Positions 1 to 5,721 of a DNA stretch of 10,726 bases are shown one piece after another (the first letter of the stretch is position 1; every line of letters begins with the position of its first letter). Under the pieces are notes generated by a model. It saw only the letters and a program-made list of their open reading frames with translations, did not search any database and was not told the origin of the DNA. The stretch is from JAGGAG01 sp031402225 (GTDB lineage Bacteria > Gemmatimonadota > Gemmatimonadetes > Gemmatimonadales > GWC2-71-9), in contig JANNSD010000104.1 of assembly GCA_031402225.1 (NCBI GenBank), positions 1-10,726 of the forward strand, written 5' to 3'. A program made the translations under genes and the position numbers.

Positions 1-2
1 TC

Positions 3-137
3 GGCATCCAGATCGGCGGCATCGGTGCCCTGGTGCCGGAGCGCAAGGCCGACCTCGCGCGGCTCGGTTTCCGCGCCATGCTCGCGGGCACGCTGGCCAA
101 CTTCCTCTCGGCGACCATCGCCGGTATGCTGCTCTGA
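3..137 (+). CDS. Nucleoside transporter (CNT/NupC family), C-terminal end only
   Basis: The last 44 residues of a membrane protein enter from the left edge in the frame starting at base 3 and end at the TGA at 135-137. The visible stretch begins GIQIGGIGALVPERK and continues into a final hydrophobic helix. It aligns almost residue for residue with the end of the complete transporter just downstream (GVQIGVVGGLAPERR in that protein). This is the usual C-terminal signature of concentrative nucleoside transporters, inner-membrane proteins that import nucleosides with Na+ or H+. Its stop overlaps the next start as TGATG, so the two paralogues are probably translationally coupled. The visible piece matches the ordinary family consensus better than the second copy does, but the substrate-binding residues of this copy lie outside the window. 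Confidence 0.85.
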   Translation, partial: GIQIGGIGALVPERKADLARLGFRAMLAGTLANFLSATIAGMLL

Positions 138-1441
138 TGGACGGCTCCCGGCTCCTTGGCCTCGTCGGCATCGCCACGATGCTGCTGCTCGCCGTGCTCC
201 TCTCCTACGATCGCCGGCACATCAACTGGCGCCGTGTCGCGAGCGGACTGGCGCTGCAGGCTGGACTTGCCATCCTGATGCTCCGGACCGGCGCGGGCGA
301 GGCCCTCTTCGCTCGTATCGGGATGATCTTCAACGCCCTGCTCCGCTTCCAGGAGCAGGGGGCGCGGTTCGTCTTCGGTAACCTGGTCCAGCCTGATCTC
401 GCCGTCGGCGTTCCCGGAGCCGGCGGGGTGCTCGACACCAGCGCAGGGTACGTTGTCCGCACCGGCGCCATGTTCGCGTTCAGCGTGATCCCGACCATCA
501 TCTTCCTCTCTGCGCTGATGGCGATGCTGTACTACCTCGGCGTCATGACCTTCATCATGAAGGGCATCGGCTGGCTCCTTCAGCGCACCATCAAGACGTC
601 AGGCGCCGAGACGCTGGCCGCGGCCGCCAACATCTTCCTGGGTGCGGGGCAGGTGCCACTGCTCATCCGGCCATTCGTGTCGCGGCTCACCGCCTCGGAA
701 CTCTTTTCGGTGATGGTCGTGGGGTTTGCCACGGCGTCGAGCGCCGTGACGGCGGCCTACGTCGCGATACTGGCGCCACACATCGCCGGCGTCGCTGGAA
801 GCCTGATGACCGCCAGCGTACTCAACGCCACCGCCGGGCTCCTCCTCAGCAAGATCTTCCTGCCGGAAACCGGCGTGCCCGTCACTGCCGGCTCGCTGGA
901 CATCACCGTGGAGAAGACCGACTCCGGAGTGTTCGATGCCATGGCGAACGGGGCCCTGAGGGGCATCCAGCTGGCCATCAACATCGTGGCAATCGTCATT
1001 GCGCTCGTGGCCCTCGTGGCGATGCTCAACGCCGCGCTCAGCTGGGTGGGCGGGCTGGTCGGGCACCCTGGGTTGAGCCTCCAGGCCATCGTCGGCCAGC
1101 TGCTGCGCCCGCTGATGTGGATCATCGGCGTGCCGTGGGGCGACACCGCGTACGTCGGGGGACTGGTCGGGCTCAAGGTGTCACTCGTCGATCTCGTGGC
1201 GTACCGGCAGCTGGCCGCCGACCTCGCCGGCGGCATGACGCTCGACCCCCGCAGCGTCGTCATCGCCACCTACGTGTTGCTCGGCTTCGCCAACGTCGCC
1301 ACCATCGGCGTCCAGATCGGCGTCGTTGGCGGCCTGGCACCGGAGCGCCGCAGCGAGGTCGCCCGATATGGTGTGCGGGCCATGATTGCCGGCAACCTGG
1401 CCGGCTTCATGTCGGCGAGCCTCGCCGGGATGCTCGCGTGA
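137..1441 (+). CDS. Divergent concentrative nucleoside transporter paralogue (CNT/NupC family)
   Basis: This is a 434-residue polytopic membrane protein, a normal length for bacterial concentrative nucleoside transporters. Family landmarks are clear: NIFLG at residues 165-169 followed by PLLIRPF, a GVPW motif, GFAN with Asn386, and a C-terminal GVQIG..LAPERR stretch. The expected fold has two inverted repeats, each with a re-entrant hairpin carrying substrate contacts. The nucleoside-contacting positions are altered. The usual GQTEAP reads G-A-G-Q-V-P (170-173 changed), the usual NEF reads V-D-L with Asp352 in place of Glu, and the residue three after Asn386 is Thr rather than Ser. The ATG at 137 sits in a TGATG overlap with the upstream paralogue and has no Shine-Dalgarno sequence, so it probably depends on coupling. 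It is probably still a nucleoside-like transporter, but with different specificity. The family call is firm; the substrate is not. Confidence 0.9.
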   Translation: MDGSRLLGLVGIATMLLLAVLLSYDRRHINWRRVASGLALQAGLAILMLRTGAGEALFARIGMIFNALLRFQEQGARFVFGNLVQPDLAVGVPGAGGVLDTSAGYVVRTGAMFAFSVIPTIIFLSALMAMLYYLGVMTFIMKGIGWLLQRTIKTSGAETLAAAANIFLGAGQVPLLIRPFVSRLTASELFSVMVVGFATASSAVTAAYVAILAPHIAGVAGSLMTASVLNATAGLLLSKIFLPETGVPVTAGSLDITVEKTDSGVFDAMANGALRGIQLAINIVAIVIALVALVAMLNAALSWVGGLVGHPGLSLQAIVGQLLRPLMWIIGVPWGDTAYVGGLVGLKVSLVDLVAYRQLAADLAGGMTLDPRSVVIATYVLLGFANVATIGVQIGVVGGLAPERRSEVARYGVRAMIAGNLAGFMSASLAGMLA

Positions 1442-2241
1442 CGGGCGCGACCCACGCGCTCCGCGCCTTCCTCGGCTCCCGGAAGCCCGTCGCCCTCATC
1501 GTGCTCGGCAGCGGCCTCGGCGACCTCGCTGATCACCTCGACGGCGCGACCCGCCTCCCGTATGCCGATATCCCCGGCTTTCCCATCCCCACCGTCCAGG
1601 GCCACAAGGGCGAGCTTGTCCTCGGCAAGCTCGGCGGTCGCGACGTCCTCGCCCAGGGCGGCCGCTTCCACATGTACGAGGGCCACGACGCTGACACCAG
1701 CGCCCTTGGCGTACGCACCGCGGCGGCGTGCGGCATCCGCACCGTGCTGCTGACCAATGCCGCGGGCGGCATCCGCCGCACCTTCAGCCCCGGTACGTTG
1801 ATGCTCATCGCCGACCACATCAACCTGCAGTTCCAGAGCCCCCTCGTGGGCGCGGTACGCTCGGGTGAGGAGCGCTTCCCCGACATGTCGTCGCCGTACG
1901 ATCCCGCGCTCCGCGGCCTCGCCCGAGATGTCGCCCGCGCCCATGGAATACAGCTCGAGGAGGGCGTCTACGCCGGCCTGCTCGGCCCCAGCTATGAGAC
2001 CCCCGCCGAGATCCGCATGCTCGAGCGCCTTGGGGCCGACGCGGTCGGCATGTCCACCGTCGCCGAGGTCCTCGCGGCGCGCGCGCTCGGCCTTCGCTGC
2101 CTGGGCATCTCCACCGTCACCAACCTTGCGAGCGGCATCGGGCATGGTGTCCTGAGCCACTCCGAGGTCATGGCGACAGCGCGTGCTGTCCGGACCGAAA
2201 TGGTGGTCCTCTTCACCGGCATCGTGGAGCGACTCAGCTGA
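1438..2241 (+). CDS. Purine nucleoside phosphorylase, trimeric type
   Basis: This cytoplasmic enzyme cleaves purine nucleosides with phosphate to give free base and (deoxy)ribose-1-phosphate. The 267-residue product has the class II (trimeric) signatures: phosphate-loop GSGLG at 24-28, GRFHMYEG with Arg76 and His78, LTNAAGG, GPSYETPAE with Glu191, GMST with Met205, and STVTN with Asn229. In well-studied homologues the Glu and Asn read 6-oxopurines (inosine, guanosine), so that specificity is likely. The GTG start at 1438 overlaps the transporter stop as GTGA. The frame is open further upstream, but only as a shadow inside the transporter gene, and the family normally begins shortly before the GSGLG strand. 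With two nucleoside transporters directly upstream it forms an uptake and salvage unit. A close alternative is a methylthioadenosine phosphorylase, but the GMSTVAE and TN signatures favour PNP. Confidence 0.93.
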   Translation: MTGATHALRAFLGSRKPVALIVLGSGLGDLADHLDGATRLPYADIPGFPIPTVQGHKGELVLGKLGGRDVLAQGGRFHMYEGHDADTSALGVRTAAACGIRTVLLTNAAGGIRRTFSPGTLMLIADHINLQFQSPLVGAVRSGEERFPDMSSPYDPALRGLARDVARAHGIQLEEGVYAGLLGPSYETPAEIRMLERLGADAVGMSTVAEVLAARALGLRCLGISTVTNLASGIGHGVLSHSEVMATARAVRTEMVVLFTGIVERLS

Positions 2242-3179
2242 TGACTGACGACTCGCGCCTCACGCCTCACGCCTCACGACTGCCGACTCACGACCCCCAA
2301 CTCCCGACTCACGACGGCATGCGCCTCGCCCAGATCGGCATGCTCCTCAACATGGTGCTGGCCGTGGTGAAGGTGCTGGCCGGCCTGGTCGGTCACTCCT
2401 ACGCCCTGATCGCCGACGGCATCGAGTCGGCGGCCGACATCTTCGGGTCGCTCATCGTGTGGAGCGGCCTCCGCGTGGCCCGCCGCAGTGCCGATACCGC
2501 CTATCCCTTCGGCTATGGCAAGGCCGAGGCCCTCGCGGCGGCGGCGGTGGGCCTCATGCTGGTGGGGGCCGCCATTGGCATCTCCATCGAGGCCATCCGC
2601 GAGATCCTGATCCCGCATCACGCACCGGCGCCCTTCACGCTCGTCGTGCTGGTGGGCGTGGTGCTGATCAAGGAGCTCTTCTTCCGCCGCGTCCAGCGTG
2701 CCGCGGTGGCATCGGGTAGCACCGCGGTGCGGGCCGATGCCTGGCACCATCGCAGCGATGCCATCACGTCGCTCGCGGCCTTCATCGGGATCAGCATCGC
2801 GCTGATCGGCGGGCCCGGCTGGGAGCAGGCCGACGACTGGGCCGCACTGCTCGCGGCGTGTGTCATCGTCTACAATGGCGTGCAGGTCATGCGCCCGGCG
2901 CTGCAGGAACTCATGGACCGGGCACCCGGCGCGCCGCTCCTCACCCGCGTCGAGCACGCCGCGCATTCGGTCACCGGCGTGCTCGCCACCGAGAAGCTGA
3001 AGATGCGCCGCGCCGGCACGGCCTACTATGTGGACCTTCATGTCCAGGCTGATCCGACGCTCTCGCTGCACCAGGCCCATATTCTGAGCGGTATGGTCAA
3101 GGGCGCTATCCGCGCGGCGGTGCCCGAGGTGTCGGGCGTGCTGATTCACATGGAGCCGTATGAGGACGTGAAGACGTGA
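2241..3179 (+). CDS. Cation diffusion facilitator (CDF) metal transporter
   Basis: A 312-residue inner-membrane cation/proton antiporter that would export divalent metal ions such as Zn, Fe, Mn or Co. After a 26-residue hydrophilic extension, roughly six membrane helices run to about residue 220, followed by the small cytoplasmic domain typical of the family (YYVDLHVQADPTLSLHQAH, then a terminal IHMEP strand). Metal-site residues are visible: Glu62 and Asp66 (ExxxD) in helix 2, and His169 and Asp173 (HxxxD) in helix 5. The ATG at 2241 overlaps the phosphorylase stop as TGATG and has a GGAG 11 bases upstream. An alternative ATG at 2319 would remove the extension, which is encoded by a 7-bp tandem repeat, but has no ribosome binding site. 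The last codons and stop lie inside an 8-bp tandem repeat. The family is certain; the metal cannot be read from sequence. Confidence 0.92.
   Translation: MTDDSRLTPHASRLPTHDPQLPTHDGMRLAQIGMLLNMVLAVVKVLAGLVGHSYALIADGIESAADIFGSLIVWSGLRVARRSADTAYPFGYGKAEALAAAAVGLMLVGAAIGISIEAIREILIPHHAPAPFTLVVLVGVVLIKELFFRRVQRAAVASGSTAVRADAWHHRSDAITSLAAFIGISIALIGGPGWEQADDWAALLAACVIVYNGVQVMRPALQELMDRAPGAPLLTRVEHAAHSVTGVLATEKLKMRRAGTAYYVDLHVQADPTLSLHQAHILSGMVKGAIRAAVPEVSGVLIHMEPYEDVKT
2244..2313 (+). repeat. 7-bp tandem repeat, about 10 degenerate copies of ACTCACG
   Basis: Ten consecutive heptamers can be set out from 2244 with no gaps. They include actgacg, actcgcg, three cctcacg in a row, actgccg, actcacg, a degenerate accccca, actcccg and actcacg. 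Seven is not a multiple of three, so the coding frame repeats every 21 bases, and the CDF N-terminus carries a loose 7-residue repeat (SRLTPHA, SRLPTHD, PQLPTHD). Either the gene starts upstream and the repeat is translated, or the repeat is a leader and the gene starts at 2319. Confidence 0.8.
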
Positions 3180-3274
3180 GGACGTGAGGACGTGAGGACG
3201 TGAAGACGTGAAGACGTGAGGATGTGAAGACGTGAAGACGTGAAGACGTGAAGACGTGAGGACGTGAAAACGTG
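3163..3274 (+). repeat. 8-bp tandem repeat, 14 copies of (A)RGACGTG
   Basis: Fourteen uninterrupted octamers run from 3163 to 3274. All are AGGACGTG or AAGACGTG except AGGATGTG at 3219 and AAAACGTG at 3267. The array begins inside the last codons of the CDF gene and contains its stop. Because 8 is not a multiple of 3, a plus-strand reading frame entering the array meets TGA within about 24 bases, whereas the minus strand stays open through it. Each unit carries an ACGT palindrome. There are no spacers, so it is not a CRISPR array. Confidence 0.95.
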
Positions 3275-3276
3275 AA

Positions 3277-3394
3277 GGCCAGGAGGGATGGGGCGCCCGG
3301 CGAGGGATCGTGGAACGCACGGGTGCAGCGGATCGAAGGGGAACTCCGGCGTGCGTTCCCCTTTCCCGAAGCCGGGCGCCCCGCCCGACTGGCC
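3277..3394. repeat. 118-bp nested inverted repeat between convergent genes
   Basis: Three exact stems nest inside one another: GGCCAG at 3277-3282 with CTGGCC at 3389-3394; ggggcgcccggc at 3290-3301 with its complement at 3371-3382; and ggaacgcac at 3312-3320 with its complement at 3351-3359. That is 27 perfectly matched base pairs across internal loops. The outer right arm ends at base 3394, directly beside the thiD stop codon (3395-3397, minus strand). It may be a bidirectional terminator, or a small palindromic repeat element that inserted there. No protein is encoded in it. Confidence 0.8.
3336..3364. terminator. Candidate bidirectional rho-independent terminator
   Basis: A perfect 9-bp stem, aaggggaac at 3336-3344 with gttcccctt at 3355-3363, encloses a 10-base loop. 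A T follows on the plus strand, and the A/T ends of the stem give a short T run on either strand. It lies between the converging CDF and thiD genes, where a two-way terminator is expected. The U-tract is short, and this hairpin competes with the 3312-3320/3351-3359 stem for bases 3355-3359. Confidence 0.5.
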
Positions 3395-4171
3395 TCAGGC
3401 AAAGTGGCTCAGCGGTCCATGTCCCGCACCGAACCCCGGCGCAGATGCGATCGCGCGCACCACGTACTCGAGCCCAGCCTCCACGGCGCCCTCGAGTGCA
3501 CGTCCGGACGCCAGCCCGGCCGTGATCGCCGCCGACAGCGTGCAGCCCGTCCCGTGGGTGGACGTCGTCTGGATCCGCGGGTGGCTGAACCGCCGGATGC
3601 CCGCCGCGGTGGCCAGCAGGTCCACGATGGTATCGTCCGCCAGGTGCCCGCCCTTGAGCAGCACCGCGGCGACGCCCGAGTCGAGCAGCACGATCGCCGC
3701 GCGCTCCATCTGCGCCACGTCGCGCACTTCGAGCCCGGTCAGCAGCGCTGCTTCATCCAGGTTGGGCGTCACCAGTGTGGCCAGCGGCAGCAGCCGATCC
3801 CGAATGACCCGCTCCGCATCGACCGACAGGAGCCGGTCACCCGACGTCGCGATCATGACGGGATCTACCACCAGTGGCGTCCAGCCGAAGCTCCGGATAC
3901 AGTCCGCTGCCGTCGTGGCCAGGTCTGCGTCGGCCAGCATCCCGGTCTTGAGCGCATCCGGCGGAATGTCCGCGGCCAGGGCCTCGAGCTGTTGACGCAG
4001 GAACGCAGCCGGCACCACGTGCACGCCGCTCACACCCAGCGTATTCTGCGCGGTCAGCGCCGTGAGCGCGGCCATGCCGTACACACCGAACTGATGAAAG
4101 GTCTTGAGATCGGCCTGGATGCCCGCGCCCCCACTCGGGTCTGATCCGGCGATCGACAGCGCCACACGCAT
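3395..4171 (-). CDS. thiD: Hydroxymethylpyrimidine / phosphomethylpyrimidine kinase
   Basis: A 258-residue cytoplasmic enzyme of thiamine synthesis. It phosphorylates 4-amino-5-hydroxymethyl-2-methylpyrimidine and then its monophosphate to give the pyrophosphate used by ThiE. Ribokinase-fold ThiD signatures are present: the N-terminal IAGSDPSGGAGIQADLKTF, TALTAQNT, DPVMIATSGDRLL, TPNLDEAALLTG, LLKGGHL, and the C-terminal anion hole with catalytic cysteine, STHGTGCTLSAAI. The start is well fixed because the family begins a few residues before IAGSD, and MRVALSIAGSD starts at 4171. That ATG overlaps the start codon of the divergent gene. I see no Shine-Dalgarno sequence and no room for a TPP riboswitch, since everything upstream is coding sequence of the neighbour. 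No other thiamine gene is in the window. Confidence 0.95.
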   Translation of the reverse strand: MRVALSIAGSDPSGGAGIQADLKTFHQFGVYGMAALTALTAQNTLGVSGVHVVPAAFLRQQLEALAADIPPDALKTGMLADADLATTAADCIRSFGWTPLVVDPVMIATSGDRLLSVDAERVIRDRLLPLATLVTPNLDEAALLTGLEVRDVAQMERAAIVLLDSGVAAVLLKGGHLADDTIVDLLATAAGIRRFSHPRIQTTSTHGTGCTLSAAITAGLASGRALEGAVEAGLEYVVRAIASAPGFGAGHGPLSHFA

Positions 4172-4937
4172 GAGTGCACTCGCAACGTTGATTCGTGACC
4201 TGAAGCGTCGCCGCGGACGCGAGCGCCGCGCGCTCGCCCTCGCCGAGGGCGTCCGCCTCATCGAGGAGGCCCTGGCCGCCGGCATTCCCATCCGCGGCGT
4301 CGTCATCTCGCCCGCGCTCGAAGCTACCCGTCGGGGCGAAGCGCTGAAAGGCGCACTCATCACCGCCGGCGTCAAGCTCGAGACCGTCGACGATCGCGCG
4401 CTCACCGATCTCGCCGACACCGAGCACCCGCAGGGGGTGCTCGCCGTCATCGAGCCCCGCGACTGGTCCCTGGACGACATCGCCCTCACCCCGCACGGCG
4501 CTGTCCTTGTCCTCGACGCCGTGCAGGATCCCGGCAACGTGGGTACCATGGTGCGCACCGCGCTGGCCCTGGGCGCGGCCGGGATCGTCGCCTTGCCCGG
4601 TACCGCCGATCTCAGCAACCCGAAAGTCATCCGCGGCGGCATGGGGGCAACCTTTCGCCTGCCCTGTGTGGCTACCGATGCGGAGACGCTGGCCGCATGG
4701 GCGGGCGCGAATCATGCCGAGGTGTGGATCACCCACGTGGCGGGTGAGCCCGTGCCCCGCGCGCCCCGGTCGACGCCCATCCTCATGGTCGTGGGCAATG
4801 AGGGCGCCGGCGTGGGCGAATCGATGACCGCACACGCGTCCCGCCGCGTGGGCATTCCCCTCACCCCTGGCGCCGAGTCGCTCAACGTGGCGGTGGCAGC
4901 CGGGATCCTACTCTACGAGGTCTTGCGTGCCGATTGA
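4170..4937 (+). CDS. SpoU/TrmH-family RNA 2'-O-methyltransferase
   Basis: A 255-residue cytoplasmic SPOUT-class enzyme that would methylate a ribose 2'-OH of rRNA or tRNA using S-adenosylmethionine. An N-terminal substrate-binding domain (to about residue 100) precedes the knotted catalytic domain with its three motifs. Motif 1 is LDAVQDPGNVGTMVRTA with Asn123 and Arg129, motif 2 is VVGNEGAGVGE with Asn210 and Glu211, and motif 3 is IPLTPGAESLNVAVAAG with Glu236 and Asn239. The ATG at 4170 gives the expected N-terminus (MSALATLIRDLKRRRGRERR). A TTG at 4104 is in frame but would put the gene 68 bases into thiD. No ribosome binding site precedes 4170. The fold and reaction are clear; whether it is an RlmB-like or TrmH-like enzyme, or targets another position, cannot be told from sequence alone. 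Confidence 0.92.
   Translation: MSALATLIRDLKRRRGRERRALALAEGVRLIEEALAAGIPIRGVVISPALEATRRGEALKGALITAGVKLETVDDRALTDLADTEHPQGVLAVIEPRDWSLDDIALTPHGAVLVLDAVQDPGNVGTMVRTALALGAAGIVALPGTADLSNPKVIRGGMGATFRLPCVATDAETLAAWAGANHAEVWITHVAGEPVPRAPRSTPILMVVGNEGAGVGESMTAHASRRVGIPLTPGAESLNVAVAAGILLYEVLRAD
4917..4920 (+). promoter_or_regulatory. Ribosome binding site (GAGG) for pilD
   Basis: GAGG lies six bases before the GTG at 4927, inside the last codons of the methyltransferase gene. It supports the GTG as the true start despite the 11-base overlap of the two genes. Confidence 0.6.
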
Positions 4938-5721
4938 CGGACTGGGTTCGAACTTTTTCTACATCGTGGCGGGCGCGTTCGGCCTGCTCATCGGCAGCTT
5001 CCTGAACGTGTGCATCCTTTCCTGGGGCAAGGAACCGCCCGAGTCGGTGCTGCGCCCCCGGTCGCGCTGCCCGAAGTGCGGCAACCAGATCGCCTGGTAC
5101 GACAACATCCCCGTCGTGTCCTGGCTCATCCTCCGTGGCAAGTGCCGCGCATGCAGCCAGTCGATCTCCCTCATGTACCCGCTGGTCGAGCTCGCCACCG
5201 CCATCATCTGGGTCTATTTCGTCTGGCTCTTCGGTCCCACCCTCGCCGCGATCCGCGCCGCGGTGTTCTTCACTCTGCTGCTCGGCATTCTCGTCTCCGA
5301 CGCCCGCGCCATGATCATCCCCGATGAGTTCACCATCGGCGGCATCGTGCTCGGCCTCGTCATTACCGGGATCGGTGGCGGCGTGCACGGCATCGCCTTC
5401 TCCCTCATCGGCGGCGCGCTCGGCTTCGGGATTCTCTGGCTCGTCGGCTGGCTGGGCACGATCATCATGAAGCAGGACGCCATGGGCGGCGGCGACATCA
5501 AGATGATGGGCATGGTGGGCGTCTTCGTCGGCTGGTCCGGTGTGCTGCTCACCATCTTCCTCGGCGCACTCATCGGCACCATCGTTTTTCTTCCGCTCTC
5601 CCTCATGGGAAGGAAGAAGCTCGTCCCCTTCGGCGTCTTCCTGGCCATCGGTGCCGGTGTCGCGTACCTCTTCGGCCCGAAGATCGTGCAGTGGTACTCC
5701 GTGACGTACCTCGGCGCCTGA
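4927..5721 (+). CDS. pilD: Type IV prepilin leader peptidase / N-methyltransferase
   Basis: A 264-residue polytopic inner-membrane aspartyl protease that removes the leader of type IV prepilins and pseudopilins and methylates the new N-terminus. All hallmarks are present: GSFLNV in the first helix; a cytoplasmic zinc-binding loop with two CxxC pairs (Cys48/Cys51 in CPKCG and Cys73/Cys76 in CRAC); and the two catalytic aspartates, Asp125 in SDARAMIIPDEFT and Asp190 in GGGDIKMM. About eight membrane helices are predicted by eye. The GTG start has a GAGG six bases upstream and overlaps the methyltransferase gene by 11 bases. The stop overlaps the next gene as TGATG. Because both the zinc loop and the membrane core are present, this is the bifunctional PilD form rather than a short peptidase-only form. 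No pilin gene is in view. Confidence 0.95.
   Translation: MPIDGLGSNFFYIVAGAFGLLIGSFLNVCILSWGKEPPESVLRPRSRCPKCGNQIAWYDNIPVVSWLILRGKCRACSQSISLMYPLVELATAIIWVYFVWLFGPTLAAIRAAVFFTLLLGILVSDARAMIIPDEFTIGGIVLGLVITGIGGGVHGIAFSLIGGALGFGILWLVGWLGTIIMKQDAMGGGDIKMMGMVGVFVGWSGVLLTIFLGALIGTIVFLPLSLMGRKKLVPFGVFLAIGAGVAYLFGPKIVQWYSVTYLGA

Noticed and set aside
1270..2160. Minus-strand open frame (296 codons) antisense to the phosphorylase
   Set aside because: Composition is the shadow of the plus-strand codons; no recognisable motif, and the phosphorylase frame holds all catalytic signatures.
3163..3274. CRISPR array
   Set aside because: Units are 8 bp and directly contiguous with no spacers, and no cas gene is present.
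2274..3320. Long minus-strand open frame (348 codons) antisense to the CDF gene
   Set aside because: It is open because of GC-rich codon bias and because the 8-bp repeat has no stops on this strand (HVFTSSR-like low-complexity product). No family motif or export signal, and the plus-strand gene is certain.
3272..4144. Plus-strand open frames opposite thiD
   Set aside because: They start in the repeat/hairpin region and give Arg-rich low-information products; thiD on the other strand is unambiguous.
4104..4169. Upstream TTG start for the methyltransferase gene
   Set aside because: It would add 22 residues unlike the family N-terminus and extend the overlap into thiD; MSALATLIRDLKRRRG at 4170 is the usual kind of SpoU-family beginning.
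4172..4260. TPP riboswitch upstream of thiD
   Set aside because: This stretch is coding sequence of the divergent gene, and I see no thi-box-like conserved elements on the minus strand.
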